A DNA stretch of 64,000 nucleotides, from the NCBI RefSeq assembly GCF_000612505.1, contig NZ_CP004078.1, positions 333,001-397,000 of the forward strand. Reading direction: 5' to 3'. How positions within the stretch are numbered: position 1 is the first letter of the stretch; every line of letters begins with the position of its first letter. The DNA comes from Paenibacillus sabinae T27. Its GTDB lineage: Bacteria > Bacillota > Bacilli > Paenibacillales > Paenibacillaceae. The notes below the pieces were generated by a model. That model searched no databases and was not told the origin of the DNA. It worked only from the letters and a program-made list of their open reading frames with translations. The position numbers and the translations under genes are program-made. Positions 1 to 8,998 of this stretch are shown here, one piece after another.

Positions 1-168
1 CAGCAAGGTCAAAGAATTCAGGCAGATTATGCGCCTGTAGTGGCCGTTCATTCCTTCTTTCCGTCATTTCGTTCCGTATTTCATCCGCATTTTTGCAATC
101 AAGCTACAATAAAGATGCAAGAGGCGCTCATGAAGGCGGCCATAACCGAAGGAAAGAAGGAAAGAACC

Positions 169-1428
169 ATGTCGGTAGGGACTAAAGCAAACAACCGTTT
201 TCTAATCGTACTGGGAACCATTATTATGCAGATGGGCCTTGGAACCATTTATACCTGGAGCTTGTTCAACCAGCCGCTCGTAACAAAATATGGCTGGGAG
301 CTCGGCTCCGTATCTACAACCTTTTCGATCACAAGCTTTGCGCTGGCATTCGCGACACTTTTTGCGGGTAAGCTTCAGGATAAAATCGGGCTTCGCCGCC
401 TGACCGCCGTGGCGGGTGTTATGCTGGGCCTCGGGCTGATGTATAGCTCGCATGCAACCACGCTGCCGATGCTGTATCTGCTGGCAGGGGTCGTTGCCGG
501 ATACGCCGACGGAACGGCTTATATTACCTCGCTGTCGAATCTGATCAAATGGTTCCCGAACCGCAAAGGGCTGATCTCGGGAGTATCGGTTGGAGCGTAC
601 GGAACAGGCAGCTTGATCTTTAAGTATGTGAACGCCCATCTGATCGGGTCGGTTGGAGTCTCCCGCACGTTCCTGTATTGGGGCATGATCGTCATGGCTA
701 TGGTCATCATCGGTTCGCTGCTTGTCAGAGAGGCCTCCGTGGCGCCGGCCGGAACGGATAAAGCATCATCGCCGCTCGCCCCGCTGGAGAAAAAGGATTA
801 CACCGTGGGCGAAATGCTGCGCACGAAGCAAGCCTACCTGCTGTTCACCATCTTCTTCACCGCCTGCATGAGCGGCCTCTATCTGATCGGCATTGTAAAA
901 GACATCGGCGTGAAGCTGGCTGGACTTGACGTGCAGACCGCGGCCAATGCGGTGGCGATGATCGCCATCTTCAATACGGCCGGACGTCTGATTCTCGGCG
1001 CGCTGTCCGACAAAATGAGCCGTTTGAAGCTGATCGGCTTCACGATGGCCATCACGGCCGTAGCCGCGCTGACGCTCAGCTTCGCGCAGCTGAACTTCGG
1101 ACTGTTCTTCGCTTCTGTAGCGGCGATCGCCTTCTGCTTCGGCGGCAACATCACCGTCTTCCCGGCCATCGTCAGTGACTTCTTCGGGTTGAAGAATCAT
1201 AACAAGAACTACGGCATTGTCTACCAAGGGTTTGGCATCGGCGCATTGTCCGGTTCGATCATCGCCGCCTTCCTGGGCGGATTCAAACCGACCTTTATCA
1301 CGATCGGGGCGCTGTGCCTGATTTCCTGCCTGATCGCCGTGATGCTGAAACCGCCGGTTCAGGTCCGCAAGGAACGGAAACGGAATCCGGAAATGCCCGG
1401 CCGCACCGCATACGAACAGATTTCTTAA
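169..1428 (+). CDS. MFS transporter, OFA (oxalate/formate antiporter-like) family
   Basis: A 419-residue membrane protein with about 12 hydrophobic helices. The N-terminus contains MGLGTIYTWSLFNQPL, typical of the OFA branch of the major facilitator superfamily, whose members exchange small carboxylates; the substrate here is not known. An upstream in-frame ATG at 40 is open, but the ATG at 169 is preceded by a purine-rich ribosome binding site (GGAAAGAAGG at 151-160) and begins directly before the first helix, so it is preferred. The central loop after helix 6 is charged (APLEKKDYTVGEMLRTKQ). The gene stands alone and is followed by terminator hairpins. Family assignment is firm, substrate is open. 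Confidence 0.88.
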   Translation: MSVGTKANNRFLIVLGTIIMQMGLGTIYTWSLFNQPLVTKYGWELGSVSTTFSITSFALAFATLFAGKLQDKIGLRRLTAVAGVMLGLGLMYSSHATTLPMLYLLAGVVAGYADGTAYITSLSNLIKWFPNRKGLISGVSVGAYGTGSLIFKYVNAHLIGSVGVSRTFLYWGMIVMAMVIIGSLLVREASVAPAGTDKASSPLAPLEKKDYTVGEMLRTKQAYLLFTIFFTACMSGLYLIGIVKDIGVKLAGLDVQTAANAVAMIAIFNTAGRLILGALSDKMSRLKLIGFTMAITAVAALTLSFAQLNFGLFFASVAAIAFCFGGNITVFPAIVSDFFGLKNHNKNYGIVYQGFGIGALSGSIIAAFLGGFKPTFITIGALCLISCLIAVMLKPPVQVRKERKRNPEMPGRTAYEQIS

Positions 1429-1592
1429 GGAAGCAGCCGCCACCTCAGGCTTCGGCCTGCAAGGCGTGACTTCATATAGCTTCAAGCAAGGATTTAAGCA
1501 AGAGTTTCGAGTGATGTCGGAAACTGCAAGACCGCCCAACCGCAAATGGTTTATTCCTCCTAAATAAATTATAAAAAAGGGCGGCAAAACGT

Positions 1593-1643
1593 AAAAGACG
1601 GTTCCCCGGGTCAGCATAGGCCTGATGGGAGCCGTCTTTTAAC
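1593..1643 (+). terminator. Rho-independent terminator after the OFA transporter
   Basis: Inverted arms AAAAGACGG (1593-1601) and CCGTCTTTT (1632-1640), the second arm ending in a T run. It lies about 165 bases after the stop codon at 1428. Confidence 0.7.
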
Positions 1644-1670
1644 AATAGGAGAAAATAAAAGTTCTTCGCT

Positions 1671-1719
1671 AGAAACGGTTGCCCTCCACCGCGAGGACGG
1701 AGCAGCCGTTTCTTTTTAT
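1671..1719 (+). terminator. Second hairpin/terminator ahead of the hydrolase gene
   Basis: Arms AGAAACGGTTGC (1671-1682) and GCAGCCGTTTCT (1702-1713) followed by TTTTT. Nearly the same hairpin recurs at 28168-28217 after the EAL gene. It sits between the first terminator and the hydrolase start at 1790, so it is either a back-up terminator or part of the hydrolase leader. Confidence 0.6.
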
Positions 1720-1789
1720 ACGAACATACTTTCGATATAAGGGATATAGTGGTAAGATAGTAGGGTCAGGAAAGGAGAGGGAACAATAT

Positions 1790-2611
1790 ATGCCATACTG
1801 TCAAACCGGGAAAGCGGAGTTATATTATGAAGATTGGGGCGAAGGCAGACCTATAGTGATGATCCATGGGTTCAGTCCCGACCATCGGCTGATGAGCGGC
1901 TGTATGGAACCTGTATTCAGGGAGAGAAAAGGCTGGAGACGGCTGTACATCGATCTGCCGGGAATGGGGAAGTCACGCCATTATCAGGATATCCGAAGTT
2001 CGGACGAGATGCTGGAAGCGGTGCTGTCTTTTCTGGATATCATGCTTCCGGGTGAGACCTATTGTCTCGCGGGGGGATCTTATGGCGGTTATATCGTCAG
2101 GGGAATCATTGCAGAGCGTCCGGAGCAAGTGGATGGCGCAGCTTTGATTTGCCCGATGATTATACCGGAAAAAGAGGACAGGAAGCTTCCCGCACATTCC
2201 GCTGTTTATACGGACGTCAATTTTGTGGAGAAGCTTACAAAGGAACAGCGAGACGATTTCAGTTCAATCGGAGTCGTCCTTGACGAATATACATGGAATC
2301 GCTACAACGAAGAGATATTATCCGGCATCCGGTTGGCCGACGAAGATTTTCTGGCTGCCATCAAAGCCCGGTACGGCTTCTCCTTCCCGGTAGATCAGGA
2401 GGAATTTCATAAACCTGGACTCTTGGTTACGGGAAGGCAGGATGCCGTGACGGGCTACATCGATGCTTTTTCCATCTTGAATAAATATACCCGGACTTCG
2501 TTTGCGGTGCTGGACCGGGCGGGTCATAACCTGCAAATCGAGCAGCCGGAGCTGTTCAACGCCTTAGTTCAGGAGTGGCTGAACAGGGTGGAAGAGGACG
2601 GGAATAAGTAA
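1790..2611 (+). CDS. Alpha/beta hydrolase fold protein
   Basis: A 273-residue soluble alpha/beta hydrolase. The oxyanion-hole region is VMIHGFSPDH near residue 25, the nucleophile elbow is GGSYGG (Ser near residue 96), a likely catalytic Asp follows in VTGRQDAVTGY, and the His is in RAGHNLQIEQPE near the C-terminus. The reaction is hydrolysis of an ester, amide or similar bond, but nothing visible fixes the substrate. The ATG at 1790 is chosen over the longer open frame from 1679 because AGGAAAGGAGAGG lies just upstream and the family starts at this point. It is monocistronic. Confidence 0.85.
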   Translation: MPYCQTGKAELYYEDWGEGRPIVMIHGFSPDHRLMSGCMEPVFRERKGWRRLYIDLPGMGKSRHYQDIRSSDEMLEAVLSFLDIMLPGETYCLAGGSYGGYIVRGIIAERPEQVDGAALICPMIIPEKEDRKLPAHSAVYTDVNFVEKLTKEQRDDFSSIGVVLDEYTWNRYNEEILSGIRLADEDFLAAIKARYGFSFPVDQEEFHKPGLLVTGRQDAVTGYIDAFSILNKYTRTSFAVLDRAGHNLQIEQPELFNALVQEWLNRVEEDGNK

Positions 2612-3141
2612 ACCGGCAAAGAGCATTGAGGGAATGCAGGGCATGCAGGCGCTGGCGCCTTACCTGGACCTTTCTTACAGCGGTAATGATCGAACAAGTG
2701 GATATGGAAGAATGGCGCGCTATGGAGGGCTAATTGACAGACAACGATCCCGACGCATGTATGAACTGGAAAATAATCCCTTTATTTAGGGTAAAAGGGA
2801 CGTTATACGGACATAAACGGGAAAAGCTCCGGCTTATTGGCCGGGATTTCTTATATTTCTGCAAAAATGCCTGATTAAGAGGGAGGTATTCCCTTTCAGG
2901 ATAGGTAGAAGCCCTCCAGTTGGAAAATAAGAGGGAGGAATTCCGTTCCAGCTCACGATTAGCGTGTTCGAGTGGTTGGCCACTGTTATGCTACGCCAAA
3001 CACCGCGCGCCAGGAGCTTCGCGCTATGCGGACTTTCACCCATTCGTCCGGCGGTGGGTGAATCCTGGACCACTGCGTTGCGTTTTGAGGAGCGGGGAGC
3101 GAGCGGGACTGTGCCAATAGGGTTCGAATTAGACGGGGACG
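2612..3141. other. Intergenic region without a convincing gene
   Basis: Several short overlapping open frames on both strands (for example 2964-3239 +, 2834-3172 -) show no recognisable motif and no good start signal. An imperfect direct repeat, AAGAGGGAGG followed by TATTCC or AATTCC, occurs near 2878 and 2928. I see no RNA gene here. It may hold decayed sequence. Confidence 0.4.
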
Positions 3142-3191
3142 ACTCAAAAATGACCTCAAACTCCACAGGCATGTGGAAGATGAGGTCATTT
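3142..3191 (-). terminator. Terminator of the odhA-odhB operon
   Basis: Read on the minus strand, arms AAATGACCTCA and TGAGGTCATTT (plus-strand 3181-3191 and 3148-3158) enclose an inner CCACA/TGTGG stem and are followed by a T run. It lies about 97 bases beyond the odhB stop at 3288. Confidence 0.75.
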
Positions 3192-3287
3192 AGGGTTATA
3201 ACATTTCATTTAAAGTGGAGACCCAGCATCCCGAAATAACTTTTGGGATAGCTTTAAAGGAGGGTTAAGGCTTCCTGTTGGCCTTCT

Positions 3288-4605
3288 TCAGCCCTCCAGC
3301 AGCAGCGCTTCCGGGTCTTCCAGCAGCTCCTTGACCTTGACGAGGAAGCTAACCGCCTCGGCGCCGTCGACGATCCGGTGGTCGTAGGACAGGGCGATGT
3401 ACATCATCGGCCGGTTGACCGTCGTTTCTTCGTCGATGGCGATCGGGCGGAGCTGGATCTTGTGCATGCCCAGAATGCCGACCTGCGGCGCGTTCAGGAT
3501 CGGCGTCGACAGCAGGGAACCGAAGACGCCGCCGTTGGTAATCGTGAAGGTGCCGCCCTGAAGATCGGAGAGGGCGAGCGTGTTGGCCCGGGCTTTGGCG
3601 GCAAGCTCAGCGATCTGCCGCTCGATCTGCGGGAAGCTAAGCCGATCGGCTTCCCGGACCACCGGCACGACCAATCCTTCCTTGGCGGACACGGCGATGC
3701 CGATATCATAAAATTTCTTGATGACAAGGTCCTCGCCGTCAATCTCGGCATTGAGCAGCGGGTACGCCTTGAGCGCGCCGACCACCGCTTTGGTGAAGAA
3801 GGACATGAAGCCGAGGCCGATGTCATGCTTCTCCTTGAAGTTATCCTTGCGCCGCTTGCGGATATCGAGGATCGCGGTCATGTCCACCTCGTTGAAGGTG
3901 GTCAGCATGGCCGCCGTGCGCTGCGCCTCCACCAGGCGGCTGGCAATCGTCAGCCGTCTGCGCGACATGCGCTTGCGCTCCGTCTCTTTGACCGTCCGCC
4001 GCCTTGGTCCCAGGCGGCGTGCTGCCGGCCGGCGCGCCCTGGGCGGGCGCGGCCGGGGCCGGCTTCGGCGCAGCGGGCGCCGCTGCTGCGCCGAAGGTCT
4101 CCACATCGGCCTGGCCAATCCGGCCGATGGGATCGCGCGCGCCGACCTCGCCGAGGTCGATGCCGCGCTCGCGCGCGAGCTTGCGCGCACCCGGCGAAGC
4201 CAGGTACGCGCCGCTGTCGGCGGCCGGTCCCTCCGGGGCGGCCGCCAGGGTCCCTGCACTGGCGGATGGCGCCGCCGGCTGCTGCGCCGCAGGCGCTTCC
4301 GGCGCGGCAGGCACGACCGGCGCCTCCGGTGAGGCAGGCTTGCCCTTGTCCGCTGCCGAAGCCTTGCCGCCCCCGCCGCCGATCCGGCCGATCACTTCGC
4401 CGACGGCGACGTTCTCTCCGGCTCCCCGCAGAATCGCGGAAATGACGCCGCTCTCCTCGGCGCTGATTTCCAAATTGACTTTATCCGTTTCCAGCTCGGC
4501 CAGTACGTCTCCCTGGCCAACGGAATCTCCTTCTTTTACATGCCACTTAAAAATCGTGCCTTCGGTAATGGATTCGCCCAAATCGGGCACTTTAATTTCG
4601 GACAC
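3288..4605 (-). pseudogene. odhB: 2-oxoglutarate dehydrogenase E2 (dihydrolipoyl succinyltransferase), frameshifted
   Basis: E2 transfers the succinyl group from E1-bound ThDP through lipoyl-lysine to CoA. The first frame (GTG 4605, RBS GGGGAGG) encodes the lipoyl domain (lysine in [10 protein letters not shown], residue 42), an Ala/Pro/Gly linker, the E1/E3-binding domain near residues 133-168 and a second linker. The catalytic domain (from [12 protein letters not shown], through the HRIVDG active-site motif to the stop at 3288) is in a different frame. The switch falls in about 3983-4015, near GGCGGCGGACGGTCAAAGAG on the minus strand; one extra base (or two missing) would explain it. Both halves look well conserved, so a recent mutation or a sequence error is more likely than old decay. 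The gene lies 32 bases after odhA. Confidence 0.85.
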
Positions 4606-4637
4606 AGGCCGCTACCTCCCCAAAGTGTGGATTTCTG

Positions 4638-7523
4638 CTATCGTGACACCGTCCCCGAAGGAGACGGCACAGCCGCTTTTGCTTGCGAGTTCAAATTCAG
4701 GGCCTCCGTGACGATTCTGCGCTGCTCGAAGCTGTGGACATCCGCGTATCCGCTCGCCGGACTGGAGCGTTCCGGACGGCCGATATACCGGATGCCGGCC
4801 TGGGCCGGCGCAATGGCGCGCAGCCGGGGCTCCGCGTAGCTCCAGGCGCCCATATTCTTCGGCTCTTCCTGCACCCAGACGATTTCCTGAAGGGAGCCGA
4901 AGGAGGCCAGATGGGCGGCAAGCTCGCGCTCGGGGAACGGATACAGCTGTTCCAGACGCAGGACATGCAGCCAGGACCAGTCTCTGCCCTGGGCCGCTTC
5001 CAGCTCGGCCTCCAGATCGATGGCGATTTTGCCGCTGCAGACCACGAGCCGTTTGACTTCGCCCGGCTTTTGTCCAAGCAGCGGTTCGGGGAACACGGCT
5101 TCGAACCGCCCGGACGCCAGCTCCATGCCGGAGGAAGCGCTGCGCGGATTGCGGATCAGGCTCTTCGGCGTCATAATGACGAGCGGTCTGGCGTCCGCCT
5201 TGCCGCACATCGAAGCCTGACGGCGGAGCAAGTGGAAGTATTGCGCCGCAGTGGTCAGGTTGGCAACCGTCCAGTTCTCCTCGGCCGACAGCTGCAAATA
5301 GCGCTCGATTCTGCCGCTGGAATGCTCCGGCCCCTGGCCCTCATAGCCGTGGGGCAGCAGAATGGTCAAATTGCTGCGCTGCGTCCATTTGGCCCGTCCG
5401 GCGGAGATGAACTGGTCGATAATGACCTGCGCGGCATTGGCGAAGTCGCCGTACTGCGCTTCCCACAGCACGAAGGTTTCCGGCGCGAACACATTGTAGC
5501 CGTACTCGTAGCCAAGCACCGAAGCCTCCGACAGCGGGCTGTTATAGACCCCGAAGGAAGCGCGGGCGTCCTCAAGCTGGTGAAGCGGGGCGAAGAGCGC
5601 TCCGCTGTCGCTGTCGTGAAGCACAAGATGCCGCTGGGAGAAGGTGCCGCGCTGCGCATCCTGGCCGCTCAGCCGGATCGGCGTCCCGTCCTGCAGAATC
5701 GTGGCAAAAGCAAGCGTTTCGGCCAGCGCCCAGTCCACCTTCTCCCCATCGTTTAGCAGGTCCTTGCGCCGCTGCAGGATGCGCTGCAGCTTCGGGTACA
5801 CCTTGAACTGGTCCGGAACGGACAGAAGCTGGCGGTTAATGCTCTGCAGCCGGGTCAGCGGCACAGCGGTTGAGGCAGTCCGGCTTTCCGCGGTCTGAAC
5901 GGGGACCGACGTCTTGACTTCACCGTTCTTCTGCTTGCCTTCCTTTATCCGCTCGTAGGCCTGCTGGAGCACATGCTCGGTACCGCGGCTCATCGCCGCC
6001 ACATCTTCAGAAGTTACGAGCTTCTCGCGTTCCAGCCGCTGCGCATAAATCCGGTAAACGGTAGGGTGGTTCTTCACCTTGCCGTATACGATCGGCTGGG
6101 TCATTTCCGGGTCATCCATTTCATTATGGCCGTGTCTGCGGTAGCCGACAAGATCGATGAGAAAATCTTTTTTGAACAGACTGCGGTAAGCGCTGGCCAG
6201 ACGGACGGCGGCGATGCAGGCTTCCGGGTCGTCGGCGTTGACGTGAACGATCGGAATTTCATAACCTTTGGCGAGATCGCTCGCGTAGTGCGTGGAGCGG
6301 GAATCTTCGCTCTCCGTTGTAAAACCGATGCGGTTGTTGACGATGACATGAATCGTTCCGCCATTCTGGTACCCCTTAAGCCTGCCGATATTCAGCGTCT
6401 CCGCCACAATGCCTTCGCCAGGGAAGGCGGCGTCTCCGTGCATCAGGACGGCCATGGCCTTGTTCGTGTCCAGCACAGGCAGCCCCGGTGTGCTCCGGTC
6501 TTCCTGGGCAGCGCGGGTAAAGCCTTCCACCACCGGGTTAACGAACTCAAGATGGCTCGGATTGTTGGCGAGCGTCAGGCGGGCGCGCACGGTCTCGCCT
6601 TCGTGCACCGCGCGGTCGGCGCCCAGATGGTATTTGACATCGCCGGTCCAGCCGTAGTTGATGCCCATGGAGCCTTCGGACGGGAACAGCTCCTTGTTCG
6701 GAGAGTGGTGGAACTCAGAGAAAATGATTTCGTAAGGTTTGCCCAAAATATGGGCAAGCACATTCAAACGCCCCCGGTGGGCCATGCCCATCAGAATATG
6801 CTCCGCACCGTCATGCGCGGCGGCCCGGACGATCTCGTCCAGCATTGGAACCAGCACGTCGGTGCCTTCCAGGCTGAAACGCTTCTGGCCGACGAACGTC
6901 TTGTGCAGGAAGGTTTCGAAATGCTCAACCTCGATCAGCCGGTTCAGCAGAGCTTTGCGCTCGGACGGCGTCAGCGGGGCGGGAGAGGTGGCCGATTCGG
7001 CCTGGTTGTTCAGCCAGCGGAGCTCGGCTTCGTCGTGGACATGGCCGAATTCATAGGCGATCGTCTTTGTATAGGTTTGGCGCATCCGGTGATAAGCATC
7101 CCAGCCTGTCTGCACATCCGGCGGAGCGTTCTCCCAGATGAGCGAGGCCGGCAGGGCGAGCAAATCCTCGCGCGTAAGTTCGTAAGTCTCGGGGTTCAGC
7201 CATTTGGCCATGGAATCCTGAACGTGTTCCAGCGGGTCGATATCGGCCGCCAGATGGCCAAAGATGCGAATGTTCGCGATCAGCTTGGATGCTCTCACCG
7301 CTTTCCGGAGCCAGTCAGTGTCGCCGGACAGCGAAGGTCCGGGAGCTTTGGCGGCCTCGGATGTCAGCGGAGGAGGGCCGTAGATAGTGAAAAGTTCGCG
7401 GTAGCGGGCTTCGACGGAAGACGGATCTTCAGTGAACTGCTCGTATTTTTCCTGGATGTAGCCCAGATTGGGACCATAATACTTGCTCCAAACGGATTCG
7501 CTATAGGACTCATTGGCTGACAT
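4638..7523 (-). CDS. odhA: 2-oxoglutarate dehydrogenase E1 component
   Basis: A 961-residue ThDP-dependent E1 of the TCA-cycle 2-oxoglutarate dehydrogenase complex, close to the length of the Bacillus enzyme (about 940). Visible are the MGMAHRGRLNVL segment near residue 248, the ThDP/Mg motif beginning GDAAFPGEG near residue 363 and ending VNNRIGF about 30 residues on, and the C-terminal transketolase-like half with QEEPKNMGAW near residue 900. The ATG at 7523 is chosen rather than the one at 7532, because AGGAGG abuts the latter and stands nine bases before the former. It is the first gene of the odhA-odhB operon; the E3 gene is not in the window. The frame is intact throughout. Confidence 0.95.
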   Translation of the reverse strand: MSANESYSESVWSKYYGPNLGYIQEKYEQFTEDPSSVEARYRELFTIYGPPPLTSEAAKAPGPSLSGDTDWLRKAVRASKLIANIRIFGHLAADIDPLEHVQDSMAKWLNPETYELTREDLLALPASLIWENAPPDVQTGWDAYHRMRQTYTKTIAYEFGHVHDEAELRWLNNQAESATSPAPLTPSERKALLNRLIEVEHFETFLHKTFVGQKRFSLEGTDVLVPMLDEIVRAAAHDGAEHILMGMAHRGRLNVLAHILGKPYEIIFSEFHHSPNKELFPSEGSMGINYGWTGDVKYHLGADRAVHEGETVRARLTLANNPSHLEFVNPVVEGFTRAAQEDRSTPGLPVLDTNKAMAVLMHGDAAFPGEGIVAETLNIGRLKGYQNGGTIHVIVNNRIGFTTESEDSRSTHYASDLAKGYEIPIVHVNADDPEACIAAVRLASAYRSLFKKDFLIDLVGYRRHGHNEMDDPEMTQPIVYGKVKNHPTVYRIYAQRLEREKLVTSEDVAAMSRGTEHVLQQAYERIKEGKQKNGEVKTSVPVQTAESRTASTAVPLTRLQSINRQLLSVPDQFKVYPKLQRILQRRKDLLNDGEKVDWALAETLAFATILQDGTPIRLSGQDAQRGTFSQRHLVLHDSDSGALFAPLHQLEDARASFGVYNSPLSEASVLGYEYGYNVFAPETFVLWEAQYGDFANAAQVIIDQFISAGRAKWTQRSNLTILLPHGYEGQGPEHSSGRIERYLQLSAEENWTVANLTTAAQYFHLLRRQASMCGKADARPLVIMTPKSLIRNPRSASSGMELASGRFEAVFPEPLLGQKPGEVKRLVVCSGKIAIDLEAELEAAQGRDWSWLHVLRLEQLYPFPERELAAHLASFGSLQEIVWVQEEPKNMGAWSYAEPRLRAIAPAQAGIRYIGRPERSSPASGYADVHSFEQRRIVTEALNLNSQAKAAVPSPSGTVSR

Positions 7524-8070
7524 AACAAACATCCTCCTAACGGATACACTCCAGACGGGCGCCGAAGGGCGGTCTGTACAGGAGCTGCAATGATTACGTT
7601 TACATTCTATTATAAAAATAACCGATTATAAAGGTATGGCTTCCATCCTATTGTGCTACTTTCAATATAGGTAATCAATTCAACCTTTCGTCCAATCCGT
7701 TCGAAAAAAGGCATGAGTAATCACGGCGGTCTTCCCTTGGCCGACCAGCACCTTATAGACCGCATCGGGAGAGGTGATAAACGCTAATTATCGGGCCTAT
7801 ATGACTAGATAAATAATTTTTTACGTTAAAAAATATGATTAGGGGACTTGAAAAAGGGGTACTTGTAATTTATAGTCCTTATATACTACAGACTACTAAG
7901 AAGATACATAATTGAAAGCGATTGCTATATAGGGATTATCATTTCAGCCTGATTTGATCTTCCCTTCCGCGCAAATTATATGGTTTCCACCATTCGACAC
8001 ACTTTCGGCCAAGTCTTTTGTATAATAACCTTTGCAACCTAGTCAACAATGATGATCGTAACCAGATCCT
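7524..8070. other. Divergent intergenic region between odhA and the sinI-like leader
   Basis: About 550 bases without a gene. It must hold the odhAB promoter; TATAAT-like boxes occur on the minus strand near 7608-7632, but none has a convincing -35 partner. A TATAAT at 8021-8026 on the plus strand, preceded by TTTTG, is a candidate -10 for the riboswitch transcript. The rest is AT-rich with nothing I recognise. Confidence 0.4.
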
Positions 8071-8077
8071 TAAACAA

Positions 8078-8175
8078 GGGTCCAGTAAAAGGTAAACCTG
8101 CTGAAAAGCTGGGGCACAAAGTCTCGGGTCTAAGGTGATCTTTAGAAGCTACGACGGCCGGACTGCCTGGGGACA
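8078..8175 (+). ncRNA. Cyclic di-GMP-I (GEMM) riboswitch
   Basis: The conserved GEMM-I core is readable in order: GGTAAACC, a stem closed by a GAAA tetraloop, GCACAAAG (consensus GACGCAAAG), GGGTCTAAGG as the tetraloop receptor side, and GGCCGGACTGCC at the 3' side. A terminal helix can form between GTCC at 8080-8083 and GGAC at 8170-8173. It lies about 20 bases before the start of a SinI-like antirepressor gene, so c-di-GMP is inferred to control that gene. I could not compute a covariance-model score. Confidence 0.85.
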
Positions 8176-8207
8176 AAAATCTTAGGAGGAGATTTTTTGG
8201 ATAAGTC
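8170..8207 (+). promoter_or_regulatory. Possible expression-platform hairpin holding the sinI-like RBS
   Basis: AAAAATCT (8175-8182) can pair with AGATTTTTT (about 8190-8198), placing the AGGAGG ribosome binding site in the loop and the TTG start in the 3' arm. The riboswitch 3' strand GGAC (8170-8173) could instead pair with GTCC just inside the coding sequence. This suggests translational control, by inference only. Confidence 0.4.
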
Positions 8208-8349
8208 CAACCAGGGGAAAATCGAAGAACTGCAGACGGTAGAGCTTGATATGGAATGGGTATATTTGCTTCTGAAGGCGAAGAAGCAAGGGATTCATGC
8301 GGATGAAATTCGTCGGTTCTTCAATGACAGGACGCTGAAGGCTATGTAG
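8197..8349 (+). CDS. sinI: SinI-like antirepressor (50 residues)
   Basis: A 50-residue protein whose second half, DMEWVYLLLKAKKQGIHADE followed by IRRFFND, matches the SIN dimerisation domain of SinI and of the SinR C-terminus (pattern LDxEWxxLxxxAKxxGIxxxEIRxFL). SinI proteins bind SinR and relieve its repression of biofilm-matrix genes. The start is TTG at 8197 with AGGAGG eight bases before it. It is too small for many gene finders. The convergent gene at 8487-8831 encodes a SinR-like protein, which supports the call. The upstream c-di-GMP riboswitch points to second-messenger control of the antirepressor. Confidence 0.85.
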   Translation: MDKSNQGKIEELQTVELDMEWVYLLLKAKKQGIHADEIRRFFNDRTLKAM

Positions 8350-8387
8350 TGGAGAGGGGTCTGACAAGATAATCAAATTCATAATGA

Positions 8388-8423
8388 CAGAGGCCATGGC
8401 GGCGCGGCGCCATGGCCTCTTTA
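8388..8423. terminator. Hairpin between convergent sinI-like and sinR-like genes
   Basis: Arms AGAGGCCATGGC and GCCATGGCCTCT (8390-8401 and 8409-8420) followed by TT. It is nearly symmetrical and probably ends transcription from both sides. Confidence 0.65.
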
Positions 8424-8486
8424 TGTCGGTATAAGAATCTGCAAGCTGCATGTCCGCACCTTCTTAGATTGCCCGCGGACAACGCA

Positions 8487-8831
8487 TTATTGATCCTTTT
8501 GTTCAAGCCGCCATTTCTGGTAATCCAGAAACTCCTTGAACTCGCGTTTGCTTACACCTGAGGCCATGGCCTCCTGAACCAGCTTGAACCATTCGGAATC
8601 GAGCGGTTCCTCCTGCGAATCGGAAAGTTCTCCGTAGAGAAGAACGTGAACGGGTACGTCCAGAGCTTCGGCAATTTTCTCGATGAATTGGATAGAGGGG
8701 TTGGATTGGATGTTGCGTTCAACATTGCTTAAGTAGGATTTGGCCACATCGGCCTTGCCCGCCAGCTCGGATAAGGATAATCCCTTCTCCAGGCGGAGCT
8801 GCTGAATGTGCTGCCCTATGTTATCTGGCAC
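8487..8831 (-). CDS. sinR: SinR-like XRE-family repressor with C-terminal SIN domain
   Basis: A 114-residue protein with an N-terminal Xre/Cro helix-turn-helix (IGQHIQQLRLEKGLSLSELA followed by AKSYLSNVER, residues 5-40) and a C-terminal SIN domain (LDSEWFKLVQEAMASGVSKR then EFKEFLDYQKW, residues 77-108). This is the SinR layout: the N-terminus binds DNA and the C-terminus dimerises or binds SinI. B. subtilis SinR represses eps and tapA matrix operons; the targets here are unknown. It starts with GTG, with AAGGAGG about 15 bases upstream, a long spacing. It is convergent with the sinI-like gene, whereas in B. subtilis the two genes are co-directional. Confidence 0.87.
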   Translation of the reverse strand: MPDNIGQHIQQLRLEKGLSLSELAGKADVAKSYLSNVERNIQSNPSIQFIEKIAEALDVPVHVLLYGELSDSQEEPLDSEWFKLVQEAMASGVSKREFKEFLDYQKWRLEQKDQ

Positions 8832-8998
8832 GACTAGTTACGCCCCCCTCCTTGCTTTTTTGTACTAGTATAGCAAACGTCCGCAGACATGGCAAAACCG
8901 GCATTTTCCAGATTTGCCCGAGAAATCCGGAAGGTGCCGGCAATGCAGCTTATGAGCGGACATATGGCCTTCCCGGCGGCGCTGCGCCGAATGAAGGG

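Noticed and set aside
2834..3239. Short overlapping open frames on both strands
   Set aside because: No ribosome site, no recognisable motif, and they overlap the odhB terminator.
5973..7520. 515-codon open frame opposite odhA on the plus strand
   Set aside because: It is a shadow of the conserved E1 gene in a GC-rich codon context, with no start signal or motif.
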